This document shows positions 1 to 8,971 of a stretch of DNA of 64,000 bases, piece after piece. The notes beneath the pieces were generated by a model. That model ran no database searches. It saw only the letters and a program-made list of their open reading frames with translations, and was not told where the DNA came from. A program made the translations under genes and the position numbers. Origin of the DNA: Sulfitobacter sp. DSM 110093 (GTDB taxonomy: Bacteria; Pseudomonadota; Alphaproteobacteria; Rhodobacterales; Rhodobacteraceae); assembly GCF_022788715.1 (NCBI RefSeq), contig NZ_CP085167.1, forward strand, positions 486,001 through 550,000, written 5' to 3'. Within the stretch, counting starts at the first letter, position 1. Every line of letters begins with the position of its first letter.

Positions 1-552
1 AACCAGATCGAGGCGCTGCTCGGGGTTCAGGCGCAGGTCCTGCATGTCGTCGATTGTTGGGTTCAGGATGTAATCGCCATCCTCATAGCCCACGCGGCAG
101 CCCGCGATCGGACCCATGAAGGGCGCGCCGGAGATGGTCAATGCGGCGGAGGCGGCGATCATGGCGACCATATCGGGGTCGTTCACCAGATCGTGGCTCA
201 GCACGGTACACATCACCAGAACTTCGTTTTTGAAGCCGGGGACAAAGAGCGGGCGGATCGGACGGTCGATCAGACGCGCGGTCAGGGTTTCTTTCTCGGT
301 GGGGCGGGCCTCACGCTTGAAGAAGCCACCCGGTACTTTACCGGCGGCATAGTATTTCTCTTGGTAGTGCACGGTCAGGGGGAAGAAGTCCTGGCCCGGC
401 TTTTGCTGACGCGCATACGTCACGTTGGCCATAACGCTGGTTTCACCCAGCGTGGCAATCACCGACCCGTCCGCCTGACGGGCAACCTTACCGGTTTCCA
501 GTGTCAGCGTCTCTTCGCCCCACTGGATCGATTTTTTCGTTACATTAAACAT
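1..552 (-). CDS. pnp: Polyribonucleotide nucleotidyltransferase (PNPase), N-terminal part
   Basis: PNPase is the phosphorolytic 3'-5' exoribonuclease of the RNA degradosome. The reading frame enters from position 552 and runs off the left edge, so only about 184 N-terminal residues are present. They begin [20 protein letters not shown] and contain the first RNase PH-like core ([42 protein letters not shown]), a stretch highly characteristic of PNPase. The ATG at 552 follows an AAAGGA ribosome site. It lies downstream of rpsO on the same strand, the canonical rpsO-pnp order, but the rpsO terminator lies between them, so PNPase is probably made from read-through or its own promoter. The C-terminal KH and S1 domains are outside the window. 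Confidence 0.97.
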   Translation of the reverse strand, partial: MFNVTKKSIQWGEETLTLETGKVARQADGSVIATLGETSVMANVTYARQQKPGQDFFPLTVHYQEKYYAAGKVPGGFFKREARPTEKETLTARLIDRPIRPLFVPGFKNEVLVMCTVLSHDLVNDPDMVAMIAASAALTISGAPFMGPIAGCRVGYEDGDYILNPTIDDMQDLRLNPEQRLDLV

Positions 553-762
553 CTACGTTTCCTTTTTGGCCCATTGGCCATTGCATAGGGGCCGTATTGC
601 CCCTGACTCCGGTATCTTCTTTTTCAGGCGCAGGAGTCCGCGCGCCGGATTTCAGATTGCGCGGACATACAGGTTTTCAAGGCAAATGGGAAGCGTTCTG
701 TCGCAGCGAGGCTGTGAACGGCGGCTTCTCTCCGTTGCGCTTTGTGCTGACCTGCGCGCAAC

Positions 763-793
763 AAAAAACCTCCCGGCGCGGGCCGGGAGGTTT
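763..793 (-). terminator. Intrinsic terminator downstream of rpsO
   Basis: A perfect 11-bp stem (767-777 with 782-792) closes a 4-nt loop. On the minus strand it is followed by six T residues (768 to 763). It sits 42 bp past the rpsO stop and would separate rpsO from pnp, leaving read-through or processing to set the ratio of the two. Confidence 0.85.
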
Positions 794-834
794 GGGTCGT
801 CCTGTCACCGGAATATCCGGCGGGCTGTCCGCAA

Positions 835-1104
835 TTAGCGGCGCAGGCCGAGGCGTTTGATCAGGTCCTGATAACGGGACTCATCTTTGGCCTTAACGTA
901 ATCCAGCAGCTTGCGGCGCGTCGCGACCATTTTCAAAAGACCACGGCGGCCGTGGTTGTCTTTTTTGTGGGTCTTGAAGTGCTCGGTCAGCGTGACGATG
1001 CGCGAGGTCAGAATGGCAACCTGTACTTCGGGCGAACCGGTGTCGCCTTCTTTGGTACCAAAATCTTTCATGACTTTTGCTTTTTCTTCAGCAGTAATCG
1101 ACAT
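835..1104 (-). CDS. rpsO: 30S ribosomal protein S15
   Basis: This 89-residue protein has the normal S15 length and binds 16S rRNA early in assembly of the 30S platform. Diagnostic segments are [32 protein letters not shown] and RRKLLDYVK, ending RLGLRR. The ATG at 1104 follows a good GAAAGGAG site. The gene sits between the RTX-protein gene upstream and pnp downstream on the same strand. S15 autoregulates its own translation in several bacteria through a leader structure; I did not identify such a structure in the 168-bp spacer upstream (1105-1272). Confidence 0.98.
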   Translation of the reverse strand: MSITAEEKAKVMKDFGTKEGDTGSPEVQVAILTSRIVTLTEHFKTHKKDNHGRRGLLKMVATRRKLLDYVKAKDESRYQDLIKRLGLRR

Positions 1105-1272
1105 CGGGGTCTCCTTTCGAAAAGAGTTTAAATGGATGGCGCAGGCCGGGATGTCGTCCAGCTCAGGCCCATGGAGATATCACCCGCTGAGGGAATCAGC
1201 AGGCGATGGGGGCGTATAGGAGGAATTCGCGCCTTTGGCAAAGGGTGATTTATGCGCCGATAGCGCGCTGTG

Positions 1273-2238
1273 TCACGCCGCAAGGCCAAGGTCAAAGGCC
1301 GCAGACAGCGGGATCAGTGCGATATCGTCCATCGTGACGCTGTCGCCCACCACCCGCGCGACGATGATATCGTCCAGCAGGACAAGTGTTTGGTCCGCGT
1401 CATCGGGGTCGGGCAGGATGGACAGCGGTGGCTCTGCCCCGGTAGCGCTGCTGTCATCCCAGACAAAAAGCAGCGAATCATCCTGTGCGTGGTAGTCCGT
1501 AATCTGCGCCGCTCCGCCTTGGCCGATCCAGTCCCCCAAGGCGATCCGATCCGTGCCCTCGCCGGATGTCACCACGTCCCCGGCCCCCGCGACGATCAGG
1601 TCATCCCCGCCGCCACCGTTCAGGCAATCGCGGCTTTGCAGGTCATCCGCCCCGGTGAGCGTGTCATCCCCCCAGCCGCCAAAGAGAGTATCCTCGCCCG
1701 CGCCGCCGCGCAGCGCGTCATCGCCAAGCCCGCCTTGCAGTGCGTCATTTCCGGCTTCGCCGTTCAGCACGTCATCACCTGCAGAGCCTTGGAGCGCGTC
1801 ATCGCCCGCGCCGCCAAAGAGGAAGTCATCGCCATTATGGCCAAAGAGGCTGTCGTTCCCCGCGCCGCCAAAAAGGTCATCATCCCCGTCGTTGCCATGC
1901 AGGCTGTCGCCGCCATCGCCGCCGCGCAGCGTATCATTACCGTCGTGGCCGTGCAGATCGTCATCGCCAGCAGCGCCATGAAGCAGATCATTTCCGCCGT
2001 AGCCGCCAAGTTGGTCATCGCCCGTGCCGCCCTGCACCGTCTCGCCGCCATCGCTGCCCGACAGGATGTCTCCGACGGTGTTGGGGCCGCGCGGAGTGTC
2101 ACCTTCTGGAATATCATCTTCGGGCGGCGTTTCGATCTCAACGAAAGTGACAGCGCCGACCGCCATCAGACCCATTACACCAGCCAGCCACAACATGCGC
2201 AGTTCCACCCGTTCAATGCTTGATGCCCCACACATCAT
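1273..2238 (-). CDS. RTX (hemolysin-type calcium-binding repeat) protein with N-terminal hydrophobic segment
   Basis: The 321-residue protein opens with a hydrophobic segment (about residues 15-34, LWLAGVMGLMAVGAVTF) that could be a signal anchor. An acidic linker follows, then from about residue 60 to 210 a long run of RTX nonapeptides (GGxGxDxLx), for example GGAGNDSLFG, GGAGDDALQG and GGLGDDALRG. These repeats form a calcium-filled beta-roll. The last hundred residues are acidic and non-repetitive, as in many type I secreted alphaproteobacterial proteins. No catalytic domain is recognisable. An export function is inference; no type I secretion genes are nearby, and an N-terminal hydrophobic segment is unusual for a type I substrate. 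A second possible start at residue 15 would begin right at the hydrophobic segment. Confidence 0.82.
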   Translation of the reverse strand: MMCGASSIERVELRMLWLAGVMGLMAVGAVTFVEIETPPEDDIPEGDTPRGPNTVGDILSGSDGGETVQGGTGDDQLGGYGGNDLLHGAAGDDDLHGHDGNDTLRGGDGGDSLHGNDGDDDLFGGAGNDSLFGHNGDDFLFGGAGDDALQGSAGDDVLNGEAGNDALQGGLGDDALRGGAGEDTLFGGWGDDTLTGADDLQSRDCLNGGGGDDLIVAGAGDVVTSGEGTDRIALGDWIGQGGAAQITDYHAQDDSLLFVWDDSSATGAEPPLSILPDPDDADQTLVLLDDIIVARVVGDSVTMDDIALIPLSAAFDLGLAA

Positions 2239-2322
2239 CCCGCCCTTAAAAGGGCATGCTGTGGCCGTGAAATCAAAGGAATAGCGGGGAAGTGGTTAAC
2301 GAATGCCTGCCAGCGCGGGGCG

Positions 2323-2838
2323 CTAGAGCTGCCACAAAACCGGCTCTTGTGTGTAGGGCAGGTAGAGGGGGTGGCGCGGATGCCCGGCCTTGGAGAGACC
2401 AAGGTGGTAGAGCGGTTTGGCCCCCGCCGCGAGCTGTGCGGCAACGCTAAGGCCCCGGTCCAGATGGGCACCATGCACGCCCCAAGCGGCGATAATGCGA
2501 TCTGCCCAATCTGCTCCGTCGACCAGCGTGGCGTCGTTGTCGGGGCCGATGGGATCGGGGGCGGCCCGCATGTCGCGCGGATCGGTGGCGCGCCATGCAA
2601 AGATATTGGTTACCCGAAAACCGCCAAAGCCCAGCACCCGCGCCCGACGCTCGCAACGCTCGACGGTGGGATCGTTCTGCACCTCCGTCGCGGTGGAGGG
2701 GTTCAGCATGACAAACATCACCCGCGGCGCAGCGCAGTCCCAGACCCGTGTCAGGCTGTAGCGATACTGCTCACAGGGGGAGTAGACAGCGGTCGAGGGC
2801 GCGTCGCCCTTGGTATGGCTGCGGGTGATCAGGGCCAT
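2323..2838 (-). CDS. DUF1643 family protein
   Basis: The 171-residue protein shows the DUF1643 hallmarks: an early YRYSLTRVW, then VMFVMLNPSTATEVQNDPTVERC, FRVTNIFAWRATDP and a late PLYHLGLSKAGHPRHPLYLP. The function of DUF1643 is not established, and no enzyme motif is evident here. Its ATG abuts the truB stop (the genes are consecutive, with no base between), so it is almost certainly co-transcribed with truB and rbfA. I infer only that it travels with the RNA-modification operon. Confidence 0.85.
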   Translation of the reverse strand: MALITRSHTKGDAPSTAVYSPCEQYRYSLTRVWDCAAPRVMFVMLNPSTATEVQNDPTVERCERRARVLGFGGFRVTNIFAWRATDPRDMRAAPDPIGPDNDATLVDGADWADRIIAAWGVHGAHLDRGLSVAAQLAAGAKPLYHLGLSKAGHPRHPLYLPYTQEPVLWQL

Positions 2839-3765
2839 TCAGCCCTCGTTCGTGTCCGAGGATAGGTTGAACACCCGGCTGGGGTGCAATTCGCCTGCCT
2901 TGAAACGGCCCACGGCGACGGGCTGACCATCCAGCGAGGCCCAGCATTCATCGCCATATTCCACGTCATGGGCGATCACCATGCCGGGGTTGCCATTGCG
3001 CAGACGGGTGGCGCCTTCGGGGGTGGCTTTGACCTCGGGCAGCTCCGCCAGCCCTTCGGCGAGCGGCAATAGATGCGTGTCGAGTTCCGGGGTGCGGGCG
3101 ATTTCGTCGATCTGTGCCAACGTCAGAGCGTTCGCGGCGTCAAACGGGCCAGACCACGTGCGGCGCAGCTCGCGGACGTGGCCGAGGCAGCCAAGCTTCT
3201 GCCCCAGATCGCGGGCGATGGAGCGGACATAGCCACCCTTGCCGCAGACCATTTCAAGCGTGACGTGATCGGCGTCGGGCCGGTCGAGCAGCAGCAAGCT
3301 TTCCACCCAAAGTGGGCGCGCCGCGATGTCCATCTCTTCGCCATCACGGGCACGTTTATAGGCGCGCTGGCCGTCGATCTTTACGGCAGAGAACTGCGGC
3401 GGCACCTGCTGGATATCGCCAATAAAACCGCTCAGCGCGTCTTTGATCGCTGCATCATCGGGGCGCAGATCGGAGGTGCCGATGACTTCGCCTTCGGCAT
3501 CGTCGGTATTGGTGGCAATACCAAGACGCACGGTGAACTCATAGGCTTTGAGCGCGTCGGTGATATAGGGCACGGTCTTGGTCGCTTCGCCCAAGGCGAT
3601 GGCCAAAACGCCGGTCGCTTCGGGATCAAGGGTGCCTGCGTGGCCCGCCTTCTTGGCTTCAAGCGCCCAGCGAACCTTGTTGACCACGGCGGTCGATGTC
3701 GGCCCGGCGGGTTTGTCTACAACCAGCCAACCGGAAATATCGCGACCCTTGCGTTTGCGTGCCAT
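2839..3765 (-). CDS. truB: tRNA pseudouridine(55) synthase
   Basis: TruB converts U55 in the T-loop of elongator tRNAs to pseudouridine. The 308-residue protein opens [20 protein letters not shown] and carries the catalytic-Asp motif [15 protein letters not shown] (Asp47), followed by [12 protein letters not shown] and the C-terminal PUA-like part. I chose the ATG at 3765 because GGGG sits about 8 bp upstream and family members start MARKRKG; a longer in-frame version up to 3831 lacks similarity. Upstream lies the DUF2233 gene (78-bp spacer), downstream DUF1643 with no spacer. With rbfA, rpsO and pnp this is a remnant of the classical infB-rbfA-truB-rpsO-pnp cluster. Confidence 0.96.
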   Translation of the reverse strand: MARKRKGRDISGWLVVDKPAGPTSTAVVNKVRWALEAKKAGHAGTLDPEATGVLAIALGEATKTVPYITDALKAYEFTVRLGIATNTDDAEGEVIGTSDLRPDDAAIKDALSGFIGDIQQVPPQFSAVKIDGQRAYKRARDGEEMDIAARPLWVESLLLLDRPDADHVTLEMVCGKGGYVRSIARDLGQKLGCLGHVRELRRTWSGPFDAANALTLAQIDEIARTPELDTHLLPLAEGLAELPEVKATPEGATRLRNGNPGMVIAHDVEYGDECWASLDGQPVAVGRFKAGELHPSRVFNLSSDTNEG

Positions 3766-3843
3766 GTCTTGCCCCTTCGCCTTTGTGGTGCTGCCCTCTA
3801 ACGGAGCCATGCCGCGCTGCCCAGCCCCCAAGCGGGGAAAAGG

Positions 3844-4590
3844 TCACTTTGCAGGCGTGACGATGCCGATGATCGGCCCCAGCGTGGTGAAGCCCGCCCC
3901 GGTACGGCGCAGTCCCGGCGCGCGCAGACGGGAGATATTGCCGTCGAAATACAGCGCGTTAGGCAGGTCCAACTCATCGCGGTAGAGCCGGGCAAACTCA
4001 TGAAAGGTTACCACGTCATTGGAAATCGCGAAAACAGCGCGTTTTCCGTCTGCCGTGGTGCCAACGCCGTTGCGGATATAGCGCGAGGTGCTGTTGGGTA
4101 AGAATCGCGGATGCAGCGCCCCGTCGATCACCAGCATCGGGCCGGATTGCGTGGCAAAGCGGCAGGCGGGCCTGTTCCTAAGATAGCGCTTGGTCTCGAT
4201 CACATCGGCGCGGCCATCGCGCAGGCAGAAGACGCCGTTGGGCAGCAGGCCAAAGTTGCCGGGCCCCGCGCTGTCGATCACGCCGCGCGCCTCGATACCC
4301 TCTTCGACGTAATGCCCGACCGGAGAGCGGTCCTCGTGGTACATGCCCGCGTTCATCGCAAAGCCCAGCCGCAAGCCCTGCGCCTTTAGCGCTTCATCTA
4401 ACGAGCCGAAGAACCCATAGGGCGCGCCTGCGTCATCGTTGAGAAAGAGCCGCAGATCGTCACGTTCCAGATCTACCTCGCAAACGGTGTAGGAACTGCC
4501 GTCAAACGTAATGTTGCGACATTCGGCAGCGTCCGAAGGCGTGCCTTTCAGCGCGATCAGCGCCAATGCGATCAGACCGGCGCGGATCAC
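3844..4590 (-). CDS. Phosphodiester glycosidase (NAGPA/DUF2233) family protein, secreted
   Basis: The 248-residue protein starts with a signal peptide ([22 protein letters not shown]) and continues with the phosphodiester-glycosidase fold seen in the family of N-acetylglucosamine-1-phosphodiester alpha-N-acetylglucosaminidase. Diagnostic pieces are [50 protein letters not shown] and [12 protein letters not shown]. It probably acts on a sugar-phosphodiester in the periplasm; the substrate is unknown. Its ATG overlaps the rbfA stop by 4 bp (ATGA), so the two are translationally coupled, an odd pairing of a secreted hydrolase with a ribosome maturation factor. Confidence 0.88.
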   Translation of the reverse strand: MIRAGLIALALIALKGTPSDAAECRNITFDGSSYTVCEVDLERDDLRLFLNDDAGAPYGFFGSLDEALKAQGLRLGFAMNAGMYHEDRSPVGHYVEEGIEARGVIDSAGPGNFGLLPNGVFCLRDGRADVIETKRYLRNRPACRFATQSGPMLVIDGALHPRFLPNSTSRYIRNGVGTTADGKRAVFAISNDVVTFHEFARLYRDELDLPNALYFDGNISRLRAPGLRRTGAGFTTLGPIIGIVTPAK

Positions 4591-5018
4591 TGATCCGGCG
4601 CGCTGTCGGCAGCGTCATCATCCGGCGCATCCGCATCGCGGCGCACCACGTCTTGGTTCAACATCCGGCGCGTGTCGTCCATCCGGTCGAATGTCCGATC
4701 CAATTGGAACCGCAGATCGGGGGAAAACTTGAGCGTGAGTTTCTTAGCCACTTGTCGGCGCAATTCGTTCTTATTGCGCGCAAGCAGTTTAAGCACCTCA
4801 TCCTGACCTTCACCACCCAGCGGCAGCACATAGGCCGTGGCGATCTTGAGATCGGGCGAGATGCGCACTTCCCCCACGGTGATAGACAGACGGTTGAGGT
4901 CGGTGTCATGCACGTCCCCGCGTGCGAGTACATCAGACAAGGCGCGGCGGACGGTTTCGCCCACGCGGAGTTGTCGTTGCGACGGGCCTGCGCCCTCATG
5001 AAACTTGTTCTTTGCCAT
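4587..5018 (-). CDS. rbfA: 30S ribosome-binding factor A
   Basis: RbfA is a KH-type factor that binds the immature 30S subunit and assists 16S rRNA 5'-end maturation. The 143-residue product begins [20 protein letters not shown] and shows [22 protein letters not shown] and [14 protein letters not shown], typical of alphaproteobacterial RbfA with an acidic tail. An in-frame ATG 9 bp upstream (5027) is possible; neither has a strong ribosome site, and I prefer 5018 on family similarity. It heads the minus-strand cluster and is divergent from dapB across a 98-bp spacer that should hold both promoters. nusA and infB, the usual upstream neighbours, are not here. Confidence 0.94.
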   Translation of the reverse strand: MAKNKFHEGAGPSQRQLRVGETVRRALSDVLARGDVHDTDLNRLSITVGEVRISPDLKIATAYVLPLGGEGQDEVLKLLARNKNELRRQVAKKLTLKFSPDLRFQLDRTFDRMDDTRRMLNQDVVRRDADAPDDDAADSAPDQ

Positions 5019-5116
5019 GAACCCCATCTAAGGCTTCGGTTGCACTTTGCCAAGCGCTCGCCGACGGGCTAAACCAGCCGAGCCATTCATGCCCCCGAAC
5101 TGCAGGAGACACCCCC

Positions 5117-5935
5117 ATGACACAGACCCCCGGCATTGCCGTTACCGGCGCCTCTGGCCGCATGGGCCAGATGTTGATCCGTGAGATCACCGCCAGCGAC
5201 AAAATGCATCTGGCCGCAGCGGTAGAGCGGACGGGTCATGATTGGGTTGGCCGCGATGTGGGTGAGGCGATGGGTGGCACCGCGTCTGGTGTGACCGTAA
5301 CTGACGACGCAGCCGGGGCGTTCGCCAAGGTGCAGGCCGTGATCGATTTCACCGCGCCTCAGGCCACGATCGCCTTTGCTGCCGAGGCCGCGAAGGCCGG
5401 GATCGTGCATGTCATCGGCACCACCGGGATGACCGATGAAGAAATCGCGCAGCTTGCTCCAGCAGCCGAGCAGGGGGCCGTCATCGTCCGCGCGGGCAAC
5501 ATGAGCCTTGGCGTGAACCTGCTGACACAGCTCACCCGTCAGGTCGCCGCTGCATTGGACGTGGATTACGATATTGAGATCATTGAGGCGCATCACAATC
5601 AAAAGGTCGACGCACCGTCAGGCACCGCTTTGATGTTGGGCGAAGCTGCCGCCGAGGGGCGCGGCGTGAAACTCGCCGATGTCTCCGACAGGGGCCGCGA
5701 TGGCATTACTGGTGCACGGAAGAAGGGGGACATCGGTTTCACCGCGATCCGGGGCGGAGACATCGTGGGGGAGCATGATGTGATGTTCGCCGCCGCCGGA
5801 GAGCGGATCATCCTGCGCCACATCGCGTCTGACCGGGCGCTTTTCGCGCGCGGCGCTCTGAAGGCCGCGCTCTGGGGGCAGGGGCAGGCGCCGGGCGAAT
5901 ATGACATGCTGGATGTGCTGGGCCTGAAACCCTGA
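5117..5935 (+). CDS. dapB: 4-hydroxy-tetrahydrodipicolinate reductase
   Basis: DapB reduces 4-hydroxy-tetrahydrodipicolinate to tetrahydrodipicolinate with NAD(P)H in the lysine/diaminopimelate pathway. The 272-residue length matches the E. coli enzyme. The nucleotide-binding GASGRMGQ is at residues 10-17, the loop GTTGM follows FTAPQA, and the substrate and catalytic motif [15 protein letters not shown] is intact, including the His-His pair and the Lys. The ATG at 5117 follows CAGGAGAC. It is monocistronic in appearance, divergent from rbfA and followed 79 bp later by a small secreted protein. Confidence 0.97.
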   Translation: MTQTPGIAVTGASGRMGQMLIREITASDKMHLAAAVERTGHDWVGRDVGEAMGGTASGVTVTDDAAGAFAKVQAVIDFTAPQATIAFAAEAAKAGIVHVIGTTGMTDEEIAQLAPAAEQGAVIVRAGNMSLGVNLLTQLTRQVAAALDVDYDIEIIEAHHNQKVDAPSGTALMLGEAAAEGRGVKLADVSDRGRDGITGARKKGDIGFTAIRGGDIVGEHDVMFAAAGERIILRHIASDRALFARGALKAALWGQGQAPGEYDMLDVLGLKP

Positions 5936-6014
5936 ACCGAATGCAGATTATCTGAAACTTTCCCTCTTTTGCTTACGTGAATGCCAAGAGGCAATTCACT
6001 GATGGGAGGTTTCG

Positions 6015-6374
6015 ATGAGGATTACTTTTGCACTCGCCGCAACAGCGGTGTTGGCGCTAAGCGGCCTGCCTGTAGCGGCGGAATATGCCCGTATCCAAAG
6101 CAAATCCGACTTCGTCGCGGCGGTGGATGGCAAAAATCTGACCCGCCCGCTCGTCAATCTGCAGGTGGCCTCTGGCGGGGTCATCTCCGGCAAAGGCGCG
6201 GTTTGGGAGGTCACGGGCACTTGGACGTGGAAAGACGGTTTCTTCTGTCGGACGCTGGTCTGGGGCGGCAAGGATCTGGGCTATAACTGCCAAGTGGTCA
6301 TGCGCGATGGCGCGAAAATCCGCTTCACCTCCGACAAGGGTACGGGCGATTCAGCCGTCCTGACCCTGCGCTAA
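6015..6374 (+). CDS. Small secreted protein of unknown function
   Basis: This 119-residue protein has a clear Sec signal peptide (MRITFALAATAVLALSGLPVAAE, predicted cut after VAA). The mature part of about 97 residues is rich in beta-prone sequence, contains ASGGVISGKGAVWEVTGTW, and has only two cysteines (FFCRTLV and YNCQVVM), which could form a disulfide. The ATG has a good GGGAGG site 6 bp upstream. I do not recognise a characterised family; the pattern resembles small conserved periplasmic proteins of Rhodobacterales. Its stop lies 6 bp from the convergent stop of the DUF1674 gene. Confidence 0.8.
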   Translation: MRITFALAATAVLALSGLPVAAEYARIQSKSDFVAAVDGKNLTRPLVNLQVASGGVISGKGAVWEVTGTWTWKDGFFCRTLVWGGKDLGYNCQVVMRDGAKIRFTSDKGTGDSAVLTLR

Positions 6375-6380
6375 GGCCGC

Positions 6381-6686
6381 TTAGAAATCGACGGCGATGC
6401 CCTTTTTCTCCCAATCGCCATAGCGCACCGGCTCTGGCCCATCGCGGCCACCCAGTTCGGCGGGCAGGTCCAGCGCAGCGGCGGCCTCGCGCCGTGCGGC
6501 GGCCTCGGCCAAGGCGCGTTGCGCGGCGGCGGGCAGGTCAGGGCCGGGCTGCGGGGTCGGGTCATGTGGCGTGTCGGGGATCGGCTTTGGCCCCGGTTTG
6601 GGCTGCGGTGGCAGGTCCGGCGCGGGGCTTGGAGTTGGGTCAGGTCCGGGTTTGCTGTCGGGAATGGGGCGTTGATCGGGCATCAT
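6381..6686 (-). CDS. DUF1674 / SDHAF4-like protein with proline-rich N-terminus
   Basis: The last 25 residues (ELGGRDGPEPVRYGDWEKKG then IAVDF) are the DUF1674 signature shared with the eukaryotic succinate dehydrogenase assembly factor SDHAF4, which binds flavinylated SdhA. In front is an unusual low-complexity region of about 50 residues dominated by Pro with Asp, Lys and Gln, then an Ala/Arg-rich helix. Two adjacent ATGs are possible (6686 and 6683); AAGAGG lies 3 bp from the first and 6 bp from the second. The gene is convergent with the small secreted protein gene and divergent from rsmB. A role in SDH assembly is inferred from the signature alone. Confidence 0.82.
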   Translation of the reverse strand: MMPDQRPIPDSKPGPDPTPSPAPDLPPQPKPGPKPIPDTPHDPTPQPGPDLPAAAQRALAEAAARREAAAALDLPAELGGRDGPEPVRYGDWEKKGIAVDF

Positions 6687-6780
6687 GGTCCTCTTGAGCC
6701 AAGTTCTCCCTTGATATACGTCGCGCGCTGGCCCAGACAACCCGGCAACCCCTCAAACGAGACCCAGATAGGACATGACC

Positions 6781-8052
6781 ATGGCAGACACAGGCGTTCA
6801 GGCCCGCAGAAGCGCGGTATACCTGCTGGATCAGATTTTGGGCGAAGAGCCACGTCTGATGTCGGAACTGCTCGCCTCCGGCGCGTTGGACAAGTTGCCC
6901 CCGGATGATCGGGCGCGGGCACAACGTCTGGCACAGGACACGCTGCGCGGATTGGAGCGTGCCGACCGGCTGTTGCAAAAACATCTGCAAAAGGCCCCGC
7001 CGCTGACCGTGCGCAACGTGCTCCGCGTCGGTACGGTGGAGCTCTGTCATGGCGGGGCGGCGCATGGGGTGGTGAACACGATGGTCAATCTCGTGTCGCA
7101 GCACCGCACGCTGAGCCACCTCAGAGGTCTGACCAATGCCGTCCTGCGCAAGATCGCCGCGCAGGGGCCTGAGGCTTGGGACGCCCTGCGTGCGCCGCGC
7201 CTGCCGAAATGGCTGCGCGGCCCGCTGGCCGAAGCTTGGGGCACCGACGCCATCGCCGCGATGGAAGAGGCGCATTTCGTGGGCGCACCGCTTGATCTGA
7301 CCGCCAAGGGTGATCCTGCCGCTTTGGCCGAGGCCGTGGGCGGCACGCTGTTGCCGACAGGGTCCGTTCGGGTGACGGATGCCGGGCAGGTCTCCACCAT
7401 GCCCGGCTTTGCCGAAGGTGACTGGTGGGTGCAGGATGCCGCCGCTGCGATCCCGGTGCGGGTGCTGGCCCCGACCGAAGGTGAAACCGTGCTGGACCTC
7501 TGTGCCGCGCCGGGGGGCAAGACCATGCAGCTTGCCGCTGCGGGGGCTGTCGTGACCGCCGTTGACCAGTCGCATCCACGGATGCAGCGGGTGAAGGAAA
7601 ACCTTGCCCGCGTGGGGCTTAAGGCCAAGACACTCACCAAGGACGCCCGTGCCGTAGAGGGTGCGTTTGACGCGATCCTGCTTGATGCGCCCTGTTCCGC
7701 CACCGGCACCATCCGCCGCCACCCCGATCTGCCCCATGCCAAAGATGGCTCGGAATTCGGGGACCTGATCGAGTTGCAATCCGAGTTGATCGACCACGCA
7801 TGGAGCTTGCTGAAACCCGGCGGGCGGCTGGTGTTCTGCACCTGCAGCCTGCTGCCCGACGAGGGCGAAGTGCAGGTCGACGAAGCCTTAGAACGGCACG
7901 GTGACATGACGGTGGACCGCGCCGCGCTGGACGTGGCCGGGGTCGACGCAGAGTGGATCACCGAAGAAGGCGGGTTGCGTCTGCGCCCTGATTTCTGGGC
8001 TGACAAAGGCGGCATGGACGGGTTCTACATCGCCTGTTTGCGCAAAGGTTAA
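6781..8052 (+). CDS. rsmB: 16S rRNA (cytosine-C5) methyltransferase, RsmB-like
   Basis: The 423-residue protein has an N-terminal NusB-like RNA-binding domain (about 1-140, with HGVVNTMVNLVSQHR and LTNAVLRKI) and a C-terminal SAM-dependent RNA m5C methyltransferase domain. The SAM site DLCAAPGGKTMQLA, motif IV DAPCSATGTIRRHPD and the catalytic-cysteine motif CTCSLLPDEGE are all present, so it should be active, most likely on C967 of 16S rRNA. I start at 6781 because AGGA lies 7 bp upstream; the ATG at 6775 is only 1 bp from it. Its stop is 3 bp from the convergent PhnD-like gene. Confidence 0.93.
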   Translation: MADTGVQARRSAVYLLDQILGEEPRLMSELLASGALDKLPPDDRARAQRLAQDTLRGLERADRLLQKHLQKAPPLTVRNVLRVGTVELCHGGAAHGVVNTMVNLVSQHRTLSHLRGLTNAVLRKIAAQGPEAWDALRAPRLPKWLRGPLAEAWGTDAIAAMEEAHFVGAPLDLTAKGDPAALAEAVGGTLLPTGSVRVTDAGQVSTMPGFAEGDWWVQDAAAAIPVRVLAPTEGETVLDLCAAPGGKTMQLAAAGAVVTAVDQSHPRMQRVKENLARVGLKAKTLTKDARAVEGAFDAILLDAPCSATGTIRRHPDLPHAKDGSEFGDLIELQSELIDHAWSLLKPGGRLVFCTCSLLPDEGEVQVDEALERHGDMTVDRAALDVAGVDAEWITEEGGLRLRPDFWADKGGMDGFYIACLRKG

Positions 8053-8055
8053 GCG

Positions 8056-8805
8056 TCACGCGCCGATCGGCGGTGAGGGTACGGCGAGGTACGCCGCGTT
8101 CGGTATGTCTATCAAACCTCTGATGCCCAGCGTTTCGACATCTTCAGGCATAAGCCGCGCGATGGCTTGGCTGACCGCTGCAAAAGTCGCGATACGATTC
8201 GCCCCCGCCGCCGCGATATAGGGCAGGCCGGGTGTTGGTGTGGTGCGCTCTAGCACCCGCAGGTGGCGGGCGAAGGGGTCGTAGCGTTGGATCAATCGCC
8301 ATGACACCGCATCAAGTGCTGCGATATCCGCGCGCCCATCTGCGACGGTCTGGGCAGAGTTGCGGTGACCATGGCTTTGTGAACGGTTCTTGAACCAGAA
8401 CCCCTCTGCGCTGCAATGAGCGTGAGCAGCGGCATATCCAGACTGTGAAAATGACTGATTATAGGTGAACCGCGCCGTGCGAAATTCGGAAATTGTTTCA
8501 CGGGGATCATCGGCACGGATCACAAAAACGCTGTTGTAATATCCCGGCGGGCAGCCTGCGACGGCAAAGTCAGGCGTACCGATCAACGTGACATGGTCGT
8601 GCAGCCACAGACGGTAAGGCATCCCGCAGGTTTGCGAGAGGGTCAGATCCGGCGCCTTCCAAACTGTAAATTCCTCTGCTTTGTTGTTCAGTGTTTCAGG
8701 CGCCGCGATGCCCCGCGCGGCAAGTTCTTCGCAGATTAGCGCCCAATAGCGGGCATGGGCCTCGGCGGTCTCTGGCCGCAGGTACATCATCAGGCTGGCG
8801 ATCAT
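8056..8805 (-). CDS. PhnD/SsuA-type substrate-binding-like protein without obvious signal peptide
   Basis: This 249-residue protein resembles periplasmic binding proteins of the phosphate/phosphonate (PhnD) class: it opens IASLMMYLRPETAEAHARYW, and later has VWKAPDLTLSQTCGMPYR, PPGYYNSVFVIRADDP, FRTARFTYNQSFSQSG and the late DIAALDAVSW. The ATG at 8805 is preceded by GGAG at 8 bp. From that start the protein has no signal peptide, and an upstream extension to 8913 is arginine-rich and does not look like one either. It stands alone, with no ABC ATPase or permease beside it, so a transport role is doubtful; a cytoplasmic or regulatory ligand-binding role is possible. Confidence 0.78.
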   Translation of the reverse strand: MIASLMMYLRPETAEAHARYWALICEELAARGIAAPETLNNKAEEFTVWKAPDLTLSQTCGMPYRLWLHDHVTLIGTPDFAVAGCPPGYYNSVFVIRADDPRETISEFRTARFTYNQSFSQSGYAAAHAHCSAEGFWFKNRSQSHGHRNSAQTVADGRADIAALDAVSWRLIQRYDPFARHLRVLERTTPTPGLPYIAAAGANRIATFAAVSQAIARLMPEDVETLGIRGLIDIPNAAYLAVPSPPIGA

Positions 8806-8971
8806 CTGCGTGCTCCGCTTGGGACGACTATCTTTTAGGCAAGGCGCGGCCGCGCTGGCAAGGGACCGTTCCCCGCCGATTGCGCGGCGCCTGGGGAAAA
8901 TTCGGTGACTCATCGCGGCGCGGGGGCTATGCTCCCGTCAAACGCCATCAGAGCGTCAGGGGCAGCTTGAT

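Noticed and set aside
1270..2223. A 317-residue plus-strand frame antisense to the RTX gene
   Set aside because: It mirrors the repetitive RTX codons (runs of Val-Ile-Ala), has no ribosome site, and the minus-strand protein is the recognisable one.
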